Assembly: GCA_019055375.1 (NCBI GenBank)
Contig: JAHQIW010006010.1
Location: forward strand, 1 to 64,000
Source: Parelaphostrongylus tenuis
Lineage: Eukaryota > Nematoda > Chromadorea > Rhabditida > Metastrongylidae
Direction of reading: 5' to 3'
Length of the DNA stretch: 64,000 nt
Positions 37,001-47,100 of the stretch are shown here, piece by piece. The first letter of the stretch is position 1; each line of letters opens with the position of its first letter. The position numbers were made by a program, and so were the translations under genes. Below the pieces are notes generated by a model, which ran no database searches, had not been told where the DNA came from, and saw only the letters and a program-made list of their open reading frames with translations.

Positions 37001-38561
37001 GCGAATATTTTTGGCTTACAACTTGCCTATAACTACTTCAAGATGGAGCCATCTTAGGAACATATTCGCTTGTTCTCACGTAGGGGAAAATGCTAGTGAA
37101 TCCACGCGCAAGATTAATGGGGCTTGGAATGATGGTGCGGTTGCAGGAGGGCTAGGAAGTGGTTCGTGAAGTTCAAAGCTGGAGAGAGCAGTCTGAAGGT
37201 CAGTCGTGCTCGAGCCGTTCACAGGAAGTAGATCGTCAAGCTGTCCTTGAGATAGTTGAAGAGAATCCCTCATTTTCATGCCAAATGTTAGCCCAAGAGT
37301 TCGAAGAGAGTGTCTGCTGATTGGAATCCTGTTTACTTTACCTTTTTTAGCGGTGGTTATGATGTTACAAAATATGCCCAATCATGTTGAGTGATGTGCA
37401 GGACTTTAACTTCAGGCGGGACTAGAACCCGTATTTTGCACTTTGCGAGGACATAGCTCAACCAGTTGTACTACCGACGCCTGTTTTACCACCACTCTTT
37501 TAATGCATTAATGTATCAGCAACTAATCGTCAGCGGTTTAGCCTAGCAAGGTATTTCGGCATTGATCCCAGCTATGCTGACAGATATTGGATACATGACA
37601 AAAACTTTATCAACTGCCTTTTAGCGTAAATGATATAGATATACCTAATGATGCTGAGTGATGTGCAAAACTTCAACGTCAGGCAGGATTCGAACCCGCA
37701 ACCTACCTTTGTTTGTTGACTATTGATCTCATACCCGAGAAGTAGCAGAAAGTTATCGAGGTCAATGGCGAATACTTTGATTATGAGTTGTCTTTTGTTC
37801 GTAACAAAATACTGCAAAAATCATATTGAAAAATCAGAACCGCTCCAACTTTTCACGCAACCTATCGCTTAAGTCACATCATCTCAACGCTAACCAGGCT
37901 TCCATCCTTTCGGGATCAATGAATAATTGGTAACCCAGACTTTTCTGGGAGGATAGCAACACGGCGTGATACGTCCGCAAGCCATCTCGAGTCATTGTAA
38001 AGACCAAATATGCATGCAGTCACCTCAAACGAAACGAATAGAGTTGAAAGCATGGCTCATCCCTCAGAGATTGATCAGCCCTGAGAACTTTATCCTTCGA
38101 ATGCCCTATTAACAATGAAGAAATGTTTTTTTTTCATGAATCATTCAGATTTTTCGCCTTCTACGTTGTATTATGCATTTTGTAAATCCCTCTGACGAGT
38201 TACAAGCGCATAAATTCAGGTTGGCAAGGCGATAAAATTAAAGAAGGATGATGTACCGCTCATGGGAGGTCTAAGGAAGAGAAAGAATCATGTGAGTTGA
38301 TCTCATCCGCTTGAATTGTTTACCTTTTTCTAAGCCATATTGCATTCGCAGGTGGATTTGGCTTTCTACTCATTTGACAAGAAGAATGCCAGGGAGAAAA
38401 GTACGTTGCCTAATTTCTATTTTCGTATTTTATGATATGAAAAAGTTTCTAAGGAGTTATATTTTCTTATTGTAGAGCTCAACGAACTTCGGGAAAAATT
38501 TTTGCAAGATAAAAAGAGGATCGCCTTGTTGAAAAATGCTCGAAAGTTCAATCCGGACTGA
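34087..38561 (+). CDS. rrp7: RRP7 family rRNA-processing protein (RRP7A homologue)
   Basis: Small-subunit processome factor for 18S rRNA maturation in the nucleolus. Nine exons in phase: 34087-34246, 34718-34833, 35684-35779, 35856-35985, 36620-36717, 36773-36850, 38220-38291, 38352-38400, 38476-38561 (TGA); 294 residues against 280 in human. Seen: a basic Lys-rich N-terminus, an RRM-like region (FSLIVANVPAYLPK, LTLSVLFKEPRGVSLAL), the family signature DEEGWITVTKAAKK, and the C-terminal FYSFDKKNAREK, then LREKFLQDKKRIALL, ending KFNPD. The exon 1 donor (AAAT|GTTCGT) is the least certain junction. Exons 4 and 5 use AAG acceptors. Introns hold a hammerhead-like motif, mariner remnants and SINE-like copies. 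Confidence 0.92.
34581..34640 (+). ncRNA. Hammerhead ribozyme candidate 1
   Basis: Core CTGACGA at 34595-34601; stem II GATC/GATC with a GCAA tetraloop (34602-34613); GAAA at 34614-34617; stem III AC/GT closing an ACGT loop (34617-34624); cleavage position A at 34625 after GT, which fits NUH. Stem I pairs GA with TC and, further out, ACTAC (34586-34590) with GTAGT (34635-34639). All core bases are present. It lies in RRP7 intron 1 on the sense strand, so it would sit in the pre-mRNA. Activity is inference. Confidence 0.65.
34870..35107 (+). other. Unassigned open frame in RRP7 intron 2
   Basis: A GC-richer block with a plus-strand frame ending DEEGVRLNLEVLGF and a stop at 35107. It is not needed for RRP7, where exon 2 joins exon 3 in phase. 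It has the feel of a repeat-derived coding fragment, but I do not recognise the family. Confidence 0.3.
35165..35560. mobile_element. Palindromic tRNA-like element, copy B
   Basis: Left arm GCGGGACTCGAACCCGCATT, right arm AATGCGGGTTCGAGTCCCGC: the two cores are exact reverse complements over most of their length. Outer ends share ACTTTTGCAT-like sequence and AGCATCAT. The right arm includes an A-box-like TAGTGGAGCGGATAAGAGC. Lies in RRP7 intron 2. Confidence 0.75.
36100..36600 (-). mobile_element. mariner transposase N-terminal remnant
   Basis: Minus-strand frames give RKSAVGRWFQRF (helix-turn-helix end), then ENSRPGRRTKLNSEDLIAVL and EEKSSSSVRE. Related to 31110-31590. It ends only about 20 bases before RRP7 exon 5, so it has almost reached the acceptor. 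Confidence 0.75.
36945..37330 (+). mobile_element. mariner transposase N-terminal remnant, plus strand
   Basis: HVGENASESTRKINGAWNDG, then FKAGE/SL in a shifted frame, then a further shift reading AVLEIVEENPSFSCQMLAQE. Same subfamily as the palindromic element at 33430-34020; the TTTTGGCATCGTTCGA stretch is also shared. Lies in RRP7 intron 6. Confidence 0.7.
37375..37490 (-). repeat. tRNA-like repeat, single arm
   Basis: GGCGGGACTAGAACCCGTAT core, with TACTACCGACGCC at the far end, inside RRP7 intron 6. Confidence 0.6.
37650..37740 (-). repeat. tRNA-like repeat, single arm
   Basis: GCAGGATTCGAACCCGCAAC core preceded by the family phrase AAAACTTCAACGTCAGGC. Second arm in the same orientation about 270 bases from the first, so a direct rather than inverted arrangement. 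Confidence 0.6.
37880..38100 (+). mobile_element. tRNA-derived SINE-like element, copy 3 (3' part)
   Basis: AGACCAAATATGCATGCAGT and the following CTCAGAGATTGATCAGCCCT match the bodies of copies 1, 2 and 4. The A-box end is missing. Confidence 0.65.
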
Positions 38562-38758
38562 ACACTTATGTTAATATCTGCCATTCGTTTCTTTCCGGTT
38601 CTCTATATTCTGTAACACTTGACATTGGTCACTGATTCTCAGGCTTATTTCATGTTGTACACTTTTGTTCTGTTGATTTCCTTGTTTTACATTTGTTTTT
38701 CTTCTTCAAAACACCGGTTTATACGTTGTTGCTCCTGATTGTCATCTGGATTTTCTCT

Positions 38759-38764
38759 AATAAA
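38759..38764 (+). terminator. Polyadenylation signal of RRP7
   Basis: AATAAA about 200 bases after the stop codon. Confidence 0.7.
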
Positions 38765-38899
38765 ATTGTACTTTCAATTTTCTATGCTGCATTTTCCCTT
38801 TTCTATATCGTCTTAAAAGATCGTAAGGAGCCAAAAGTAGTGCGGACTTCGTCCGATAACCAATGAAGTGGTTATCAAGACTAAAAAGACCGGTTTTCC

Positions 38900-38945
38900 A
38901 ATTATAGCGCTAGATTGTTATCGCATCGTCGTCTTCTTCAGACAC
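38900..38945 (-). ncRNA. Hammerhead-like motif, CTGAAGA type, degenerate
   Basis: On the minus strand CTGAAGA (38941-38935) is followed by AGACGACGATGCGATAAC and CTAGCG. The GAAA element is not intact, so this is a decayed member of the family at 42511-42550. Confidence 0.3.
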
Positions 38946-39214
38946 AATAGTTGTCGTTTTGATGATTTTGTCCCATTAAGTAAACGAATTTCTATTTTAC
39001 TCCTTTTATAGCAGTGTTATATCGTTGTGACTATGTATCTGAAGGTGCAGGGTGTATGGAAAACGCTGAACCTCAGGCGGTGATTGAACCCGAGATAAAC
39101 TCCAACTTGATGATCAGGGTTTTCCGCATCACCCTTGTATCCTTGAATTTTGTCTTAATAATAAGGAATCATAACTTTGCACTAGTTCCTACTTGGATAT
39201 TTGGACGGACCGTC

Positions 39215-39575
39215 TTAACTGGTAGTGCGAGCCCCACCACGCGAAAACTGTGCTGGTCTAACTGTTTTGTTTCCTGGAGTCTCGAGCTAAGCCTAGCCGG
39301 AGCTTCCTTGGGTCATCACCACATAGAATTAGTCGCAGGCCCTTGCTGATTAGAAGGAGATTATCACCTGGCGATTAGTAGATACCAAGACAGCGGTCAT
39401 TCCTGGTACGACTCACTCGTAGCTGGGCTTCCCGGGTGGATACGTCGGACTCCTTCTCAGCTTCGATAGCCCGTTGGGTGGTTGAACCCCCCGCTGTGCT
39501 TCGCAGTCCGACATCCAGAAACACCTCACTACCATAGTGAGGTGCTAAACCGTCTGGGAGGTGCACTAGTTCAAT
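39215..39575 (+). repeat. Repeat R4, copy 1
   Basis: Shares CTGGTCTAACTGTTT, GTCATCACCACAT, AAGACAGCGGTCATTCCTGG, TGCTTCGCAGTCCGACATCC and CTGGGAGG, in the same order, with 42085-42430. The inverted equivalents are in 40045-40400. No long frame is shared. Confidence 0.7.
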
Positions 39576-39589
39576 AAGGATAATATTAA

Positions 39590-39800
39590 TGGTATTTTTT
39601 GAATATTTGTCTATTTTATACGAATTATCAGCACGATTACTTGCGTGGATTCCATCGTTTCTAGCTTTCAATTCGTCCCTCGCATTTATCCTACAAAAGA
39701 ATTTTCCGATATTCCACTTGTTGCTCTGCCTTTTGCTTGAGGAATCTTATTGTTCATGAATGACGAAGAAGAGTAGTCGCGACAATGCTCCTTGGAATTT
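39590..39800. repeat. Dispersed repeat family R3, copy 3
   Basis: Similar to 24080-24240 and 26225-26395. Confidence 0.5.
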
Positions 39801-40044
39801 CGAATATAGCCGAGTTATGGCTTTCGCGATTGATTACAAGTAAGTGTTGACCGAGGGGATTGAGCCAGGAACTTGTTTCGTGATCGCGTGCATCACTAAC
39901 CAGTCGTCCTTCCAAAGACATCTTTAATTACTAACGATCGCTTTCAGCGACGCTTTATAGAATAGTGGAAGCAATGTGGGACGGATGAGGAAAGTTATAC
40001 AACATGTTCATCCTTTTCTTCCAGTTTTTCGATATTAGAAATGG

Positions 40045-40400
40045 GCAATCCTCCTAAATGGTTTATCGCCTCTCATCGTGGCTAAGAGGTGTTCTTGGGT
40101 TAGAGACTGCGAAGTAGAGCGGAGGGTTCAATCCCCCAACCCCCTTCCCCCCACTCCCTCCCCTCAGCAGGGTCACCCAAGCTGAAGGAGTCCGACGTTT
40201 ACAGTCGGAAAGCCTAGCCAAAAGTAAACCCTATCGGGAGTGACCGCCGTCTTGGTAGCTGCTGCTAGTCGCAAGGTGTTATCCCCCTCTGATCCACGAG
40301 AGCCGGCGACTCCTCCGATGTGGTGGCGACCCGTGGGAGGCCCTGGCTAGGCTTACCTCGGGATTCCAGGGAACAAAACACCTAGCGCAGCCATTGAAGA
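40045..40400 (-). repeat. Repeat R4, copy 2 (inverted)
   Basis: Reverse complement of the R4 unit: CGCCGTCTTGGTAGCTGCT, GTGGTGGCGACC, CTAGGCTTACCTCGGGATTC and the final CAAAACACCTAGCGCAGCC can be lined up with copies 1 and 3. Confidence 0.65.
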
Positions 40401-40819
40401 CGGGCCGTCCATATCCAAGCAGGTAAAAATTGGGCAGCCCGATATCGATTGCCGAGTAGATCAGATTCTCAAGGTCATCGAGAGCACGAGTGATGGTCAT
40501 GCCGAGTCCGGCACCTTGCCCGCTTCACACGAGTCATCCGGAGAAGCGGCGGCGTTTCACTCAGTACAAGTGCCTCCTCCTATGTCCCATCTCGTCCCCG
40601 TTCATTCGCGCCAAAGACACCACGACAATCACCAGCAGCGATTCTCCTCAAATGCTGCTCGATTCTCGCAATTATTTCCTCGCCCGACAAGATCGTATAA
40701 ATTCCGCCAAGGTCAACCCACATCGTCGACTTTCTTGACGTCATTCAGCATTATTTATCGATTTTTATCCTTTTTATTATCGATTTATTGATTTTTTCTA
40801 ATTTTATTTTTACTGTGAA

Positions 40820-41040
40820 CTATTTTAAGAACGATTTTCTGCCGTTCAAATTTCCCTCCGCATTTGATTATTGTGTTCAACAGAGACGGGATTCGGGTTG
40901 ATGTTTTGACTAGCCGTTTTTTGAATACTTCCGCTTAATCGCCCTAGAAGACCGATTATCTGTCGGCCTCGTTATTGATTGAATATTCCATGTATCAATG
41001 GTTTCCTTCGATGAGCCGATCCGAAGTGTTGCTAACCGCT
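40820..41040 (+). repeat. Repeat R5, copy 1
   Basis: A stretch of about 190 bases similar to 41850-42035 in the same orientation. Both contain ATTGATTGAATATTCCAT and CGATTTTCT/CGATTTCTC-like starts, and both lead into GATGRGYCGA. Confidence 0.7.
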
Positions 41041-41043
41041 TCA

Positions 41044-41072
41044 GGACCACGTGTACTGCATGTGGTACACGT
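41044..41072. repeat. Perfect 10-bp stem hairpin
   Basis: CCACGTGTAC and GTACACGTGG are exact reverse complements around an eight-base loop. It sits immediately after repeat R5 copy 1 and may mark an element end. Confidence 0.65.
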
Positions 41073-41849
41073 GGATTTTCTTTTTCGTTTTCTCGTCGGT
41101 CATAGGCTTTCCTGTAGATTTTAAGTAGTCATTCGATAGCTGAAAAAATTGCGGTTCTGATGGTATGCTTGGCTTCCGGAAACGCTTCTCCAGTGAGATC
41201 TGGCAACAAAGAGAAAATTGCTTTTCTTTCTTCGCAGTGCACAATGTGATTTGCACTCGTGTTTACGTAGTCTTTTCAAGTAACAAGGGTTTTCGACCGA
41301 AGTTTTAGTAATCGTTCGATAGCTTAAGAAATGGCGAGTCGAAATATAAGCTTAGTTTTTGAATTGTATAGATGTGTGTTTTTAATGCAAAGTAAAATAG
41401 TGAAGAAAAACTGCGATTCGCTTCGTATCTCATGCACTGTTCAACGGCTTTTTTTTGAGATACTATTCATTATTTCGCAATTATCAGTCATTATTATAAT
41501 TCCTGAGTATTTTATATAATAATATATATCAAAATTGGTAGATTTACACCCTTAATTTCTCTGTAAAACTCGTTACGATTGAGATAATGCCAACATCACT
41601 GTGATTGCGTTGTAAAAGAGGGGTTTTTCTTTCAAAAATAAACGTTATATTTGCACCAAAAGCATACGATTGTGTAGAGAAAATCTTAAACTATCGAATC
41701 ATAGGAAGAAACCCCGAGATTTTCATCCAAAACGGTGAATAAACCCTAACCAAACGCCAAAAACCGCGCACCGCGTCTGCGATTTGCACCGCGCGCGGCG
41801 ATTACAACTCCGCGGTGTGGTCCCTAAGGGTTAAAAACGATTTCTCACT

Positions 41850-42035
41850 CTTCAAATTCCCCTCCATGCGTTTCATTTTTGTTTTCAGCAAAGATAGGAA
41901 CCGGGTCGATGTTTCAACTAGTTTTCTTGATAGTCTTGCTGAATGGTCCCCAGAACCGACTATTGATCGACCTCGCTATTGATTGAATATTCCATAAATC
42001 AATATTTCCCATCGATGGGTCGAAGGGGGGAGGTG
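41850..42035 (+). repeat. Repeat R5, copy 2
   Basis: Second copy of R5, directly followed by R4 copy 3. R5 also follows R4 copy 2, so both units travel in the same compound cluster. Confidence 0.7.
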
Positions 42036-42084
42036 TTGTGTTGATACCTGGATACGTGGATAGCCTGTCTACACCGATAGTGCT

Positions 42085-42430
42085 GGCCCCAGCCTAAGAA
42101 AAAGGTGCTGGTCTAACTGTTTCGTTCCTAAGAGTCCCGAAGTAAAAGCCAAGCCGGCGCTTTCTCAGGTCGTCACCACATTTGAGCAGTCGTTGACCCT
42201 TGTGGATCAGAGGGAGATTACCACCTTGCGACTTGCAGCAGCTATCAAGACGGCGGTCATTCCTGGTACGATTTACTCTCATCTGGGATCTCCGAGTGGA
42301 ATGTTGGACTCCTCGGCTCAGGTGGCCCTGCTGGGGACTGAACCCCTGTTTTGTACTTCGCAGTGCGACATCCAGGAGCACCTCCGAGCCACGATGAGGG
42401 GCGGCAGACCATTTGGGAGGAGCCTTGTTA
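42085..42430 (+). repeat. Repeat R4, copy 3
   Basis: Third R4 copy, ending about 80 bases before the hammerhead-like motif at 42511. Confidence 0.7.
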
Positions 42431-42510
42431 TAGAAAGAATTAATTTTAAATAGAATTTAGTACAACAGAGACTGATTTAGATTTAGTACAAGACTAATAC
42501 TATATTCGTC

Positions 42511-42550
42511 CAGGCTCTGAAGAAGGCGGGTCGCCGAAACGTCAGCCGAA
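42511..42550 (+). ncRNA. Hammerhead-like motif, CTGAAGA type, best copy
   Basis: GGCT (42513-42516) pairs with AGCC (42544-42547) as stem I. Core CTGAAGA 42517-42523 fits CTGANGA. Stem II GGCG/CGCC with a GGT loop (42525-42535); GAAA 42536-42539; then CGTC, giving a GTC cleavage triplet at 42541-42543. Stem III is reduced to the self-complementary ACGT, so it could close only in a dimer. Similar phrases are known from Penelope-like element termini; that link is inference. Confidence 0.5.
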
Positions 42551-42779
42551 TTTCTACAACTGTTTTATCAACCTCGCGTCAGCTAATCAAGATAAGTTTT
42601 CTCCATTTTCATATATCAAGAGACTGATTTGTTGAATAATTTCCTCCAAATCAGCGGAGAATCATAGTTGTCGGCTTTGCTTTTCTTTGAAAAACTTATA
42701 TTTTGTAGTTGTAATTGGACATTTTTTTTACCTCTTTATTTTCTAAGCATTATTTATTATATCCAGTGGTGTCGTTTGT

Positions 42780-42890
42780 TGTGCAGAAGTTTTGCGTCAG
42801 GCGGGAATCGAACCCCTGTACTTGATTCTTAGTCGGAGACGCGTTCTTAACCGATTGCGCTATCGAGGCCTGTTCTACCACCATTCTTTC
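42780..42890 (-). repeat. tRNA-like repeat, single arm
   Basis: AGTTTTGCGTCAGGCGGGAA, then TCGAACCCCTGTACTT, then GCGTTCTTAACCGATTGCGC, which in reverse reads like an A box. One of the better preserved arms. Confidence 0.65.
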
Positions 42891-43184
42891 TGCGCTACAA
42901 CTCAATTATTTATTCATTTATTCTTTAAAGAAAAAGCAAAAAAACTACAAATACAACCACAGATAGCGATTGATACTTTGACTAAAAGGGACTTGAATCA
43001 ACAATCTATTTCTAAAACAATGTATTTTGTATTTTATGTTTTATCTCTTATATTTCAGTTATATTAAAATAAATTGTCAATCAATTCAAGTCTACCGTAA
43101 TAAAGCCATCGTTTTCTGTCTGTTTTCGTGTAAATTTTGCACTTGATCTACTTGAATTTTTTATTTTTTACTGCTCTTTAGCAG

Positions 43185-43515
43185 TGTTATGGTGTTACAA
43201 ATATGCCATTGAGAGTATTGGATGGTATGCAAAAACACTCGACATCTGGCGGGATTTGAACCCATGACTCACCGATGCTGATGGCCCGTTCTACCACTAC
43301 ACCCACCGATACCATCGCTCTGCTACCACTCATTCTCTGATACGTCCTATCTCAGACGTTAGCAACCAACGTTTAAGTGGTATCGCAAGATATATCAAAG
43401 AAAGAGTGATAACAGAGCGGTGGCGGTGGTAGTACGCACCTTCTGTAGGAGTGAAACGCGGGTTCAATTCCCGCCTGATGTTAGTGTTTTGCAATCCACC
43501 CATACTCTCAAATGT
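43185..43515. mobile_element. Palindromic tRNA-like element, copy C
   Basis: Left arm around GGCGGGATTTGAACCCATGA, right arm around AACGCGGGTTCAATTCCCGC; outer ends share AATACTCTCA/TGAGAGTATTGGATG-like sequence. GTGGCGGTGGTAGTACGCA at 43421 is the A-box side of the right arm. Confidence 0.7.
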
Positions 43516-43817
43516 ACATTCTGTATTTGTATCTGTTTCAGTCTATTTACGTATCTACTTGTATATGCGTATTTATTTCCACTTTATATTTGTAGTTATA
43601 TCGTTTTCCCGGTGTTAACCGTTTGAGGACCAGCGTTGACAAACGAGCGGCGTCGCGCCGTCGCTTGCGCGGCGGTCACACAGGCAGCTTCTGCATATCT
43701 GGCTATCTGCCTGCTTTCCCACGATGTGCGACACCGCTGTTACGCTCAAGAAGACCCTCATGATCCTCAAAAGATTAAGAGATGAATAAGCCGTCGCTAA
43801 TTCCTTGTAAATGTATC

Positions 43818-43866
43818 TCTCTCTCTCTCTCTCTCTCTCCCTCTCTCTCTCTCTCTCCCTCTCTCT
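43818..43866. repeat. CT microsatellite
   Basis: Alternating CT with single-base interruptions. The minus-strand Arg-Glu frame across it is an artefact. Confidence 0.95.
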
Positions 43867-44077
43867 TTTGAAAAAAAAATTATATGTTCGCTGACTGAGT
43901 ATTTCATGCATTTTTCAAGGTTTCCTGTAAATGTTGTCAAGTGAATTCCAATGGAGTAGGGAGTTCGACTTATACTTTGAAATCGTTTTAATCTAGTTCA
44001 TTAAATAAGCGCCAATTTTTTTCGCCTCCGATTTTTCACGAGAATATTATTCTCGAAAAGTTTACTTACTCATTTTT

Positions 44078-44090
44078 TGGGTACTTTCAG
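44078..44090 (+). promoter_or_regulatory. Acceptor upstream of the phosphatase start
   Basis: GGTACTTTCAG ends at 44090, 98 bases before the chosen ATG. It may take a spliced leader or join an upstream exon; the intervening 98 bases are open in frame. Confidence 0.5.
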
Positions 44091-44188
44091 AGAGGATAAC
44101 ATCACTGGGAGGCTATAACCTATCTCTTCTTCGAGCCATCATATCGTCGTCGTTCCGATCTCTTCTGTCCTGTGCTACCACGGCTGCG

Positions 44189-47100
44189 ATGTCGACAACG
44201 TCGCTCGTTGACGACTACGAACGAGCTCAACAACTTGGCCAGAAGGCATGGGAGGAGACCTTCTTGGTAAGTCATTTCTTCTCTTCCTTCATTTTCTTTC
44301 TTCCATGCTTTTTCCTTTTCTTCTTCTCTTCTTTTTCTTCTTTTTCTTTTTCTTTTTTGCTAAATGTCAAGACGAAATTATGTGTGATTTTCGCCTGTTT
44401 CACCTGTTCATCCGTTTTTTTTCCCTGATATTTCTCGCTGTATCTCAGAAGATGCATATCAATTCGTATAAGGAAGTGGAGAATCGAGGACTCACAACAA
44501 AAATTGCTAAGAATCTTCTGAATACCGAGCGTAACAGATATGTCGATGTGCTGCCATGTATGTTCCTTTTTCTCCTATTTCGAATTTAACTACTAATTTA
44601 GTTACATTCGAATCGCTTGAAATCCACTAGTATATTCTTTGTTAACTAAGTCTAGACCATAAAGTTGTCCTCTTCAAAGCCGATGATCCGAGTCGATCCT
44701 CCATAGTCATTCGCCCTCGTTGTGGTTTTGCTTTTCGACTGTGGAGAATCGATTCTAATCATCTCTAAAGAGGACGAAGACGTCGAGCCGTCGGTTGAAT
44801 AAATTCATTCCTATCTATCTCACGCTTTTGGTCAATCAATAGGGAATATATTGATTGATCGTTGATGCCGAAATCAGAAAATAATTGGTCTTTTTTTTTT
44901 TTTTTGAAAATCGTTCTTGTATTTAGTCGACCAGTGTCGAGTTGTGCTTGGTTCCAACGCGAATGATCAGCACTCGTCTTACATAAACGCTTCACCAGTC
45001 TCTATCAAACGAGCGCATAGAAATTACATACTCGCCCAGGTGCGTGATGTAGTATTTTCTATTACTTTACAAGTTCTTCTTAATAAGCCAAACGCAGGTT
45101 TTTATACTGAGGTTCATTTGAAAAAGTGAAATTTTGAGCGGATTTCGCTTCCTTCCAAACCAAAATTGACTCACTTTTGGCTTATCAAGAAAAGTCCGTT
45201 GATTACTGATGATTACCGAGGTCAATAGGTAATCGATCTTGGGTATTCTTCAATGTTTTACCTTGACTTCGTTATACTGTCGTCTTACCAATGTTCTTTC
45301 TAGGCACCACTGGAAAACACATGCAATGATTTTTGGCAGATGATATGGGAACAGAAGGTACCAGCAGTCATCATGCTGAATAGAATGGTAGAGAACGGTC
45401 GCGATAAGTAAGTCATCATTGTGACCGCTCGTTTGTATTGGATATGATACCTAGGAAAAGAGGCGTGTGTGGCGCACTTGTATAAGGTGTCTTACAACAC
45501 ACTCGTGACTGACTACTCGACTGTTCGATCACCGCCCAGGGCTCACTATGCCTGTCATCACTCCGGCATCGGTGAATTGATATCAGATCTGTCTGGGAGC
45601 GTGGGAGTACTGATCAGTTGCCTCCAGCGATGCCTGACAATGTCTAATGCTTGGCGCATTCCTGAGAGATTGATCAGTACCAGGAGCTTTAATCCTTTAT
45701 GAAACTAAACGAATGGTTCTTTCTTTTGTGCAGTCTTTGCTTTTTGATCTTTTTAGGTTATTCGTCGTTTATCTCTGATGTTTTTCGTAAAGTGTGCTGA
45801 ATTGCGGCTCTGATTTGTTTAGGTGTGCTACCTACTTTCCATTAAAGACTGGACAAACTGTGGAATTTGATGACTTCATTGTTGAGTTAGAAAAAGAGGA
45901 GCAACAACATCCGAACTTTATTGTGAGAAAATTGCGATTGAAAAAGACTGGCGGAGGTGATAGTTAGCATCGATGCGCTTCTATACGTTTCTCAAGTTTT
46001 GATTATGTCAATTCCCTTTGATATTATGTTTAAATCTTTTCAGCTTCCCAGCGATCGGTTCTACACGTTCAATATACGGAATGGCCAGATTTTGGTGTTC
46101 CAGCTTCAACTAAATGTTTTCTCAATATGCTTGCCTTCATTAAAGGTATATCTTGATAAATTCGTGACATTTGTACATACACTTAATACGAAAAGTTTAT
46201 AAAGATCAAAAAGGATAAAGGATAAAGCTCTCGGTGTTGATAAAACCTTGAGGAATGTGCCATTCATTCATCTTCATTTAGCATCCTTTGAGGAGGTGAC
46301 TGAATGCATATTTGACCTTTAGAATGAGTTACGATGGCCTACCGCTGTATCGAGTCGGTGCTGCTATTGTTCTAGCCAAATCTAATACCAATTCATCGAC
46401 TCCGTTGGGATGGAAGGCTTGGTGAGCCCTGGGTGCGAGACTGAACCAACTTCCGTGCGCGTGTCTCAAGACGCCTTTTACCACTGCGCCGCACGTGCCT
46501 TTGATTGCACTGAATAGTGTTTTTAATGGTTTAATTGGCTCTTTTTAGTGTTAAGTCTTTGCGTGTTTTCCTGTACAATCTCTTGATACTTTTGTTGTTG
46601 CGCAGTAGAGTTTCTCCATTGTTTCCGCTTGAGTGTTAGCTGTTTTTTAACACAGTTGTCTGAAACTTCGAGGCCTGAGGATCTGATTATAACAAAATGG
46701 ATTTAATTGGATTAGATCTATTAAGGCTTAGGCTCAGTCTTAGGATGAGTTGGCATCAATTCACTCAAAGTGGCTTGCCACATATCACGAAACGGTGGGA
46801 CTTCGCTCACATTGGAGTTCAAGTCCTTTTAAGAATCTAAAAATATAGATGCAAATTTGTACACATTCATCTATTTATTATAGATCAAAATGTGCTCAGT
46901 ACGTCGGACGACGAGCCACCTTGTGTCGTACACTGCTCGGCTGGCATTGGGCGATCTGGGACGTTTATCATTGTCGATGGAGTTTTACGCATGGTTTGTT
47001 GCTTTACTAGATTTTGATGCTAATTTATTATTTGGTGATATATGGGTTAAAAGTTGTTAATATAATATGTAGTTCTGTTCTTCATTCAAATTCATAGATT

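Noticed and set aside
43615..43911. Arg-Glu-rich minus-strand frame
   Set aside because: Produced by the CT microsatellite at 43818-43866.
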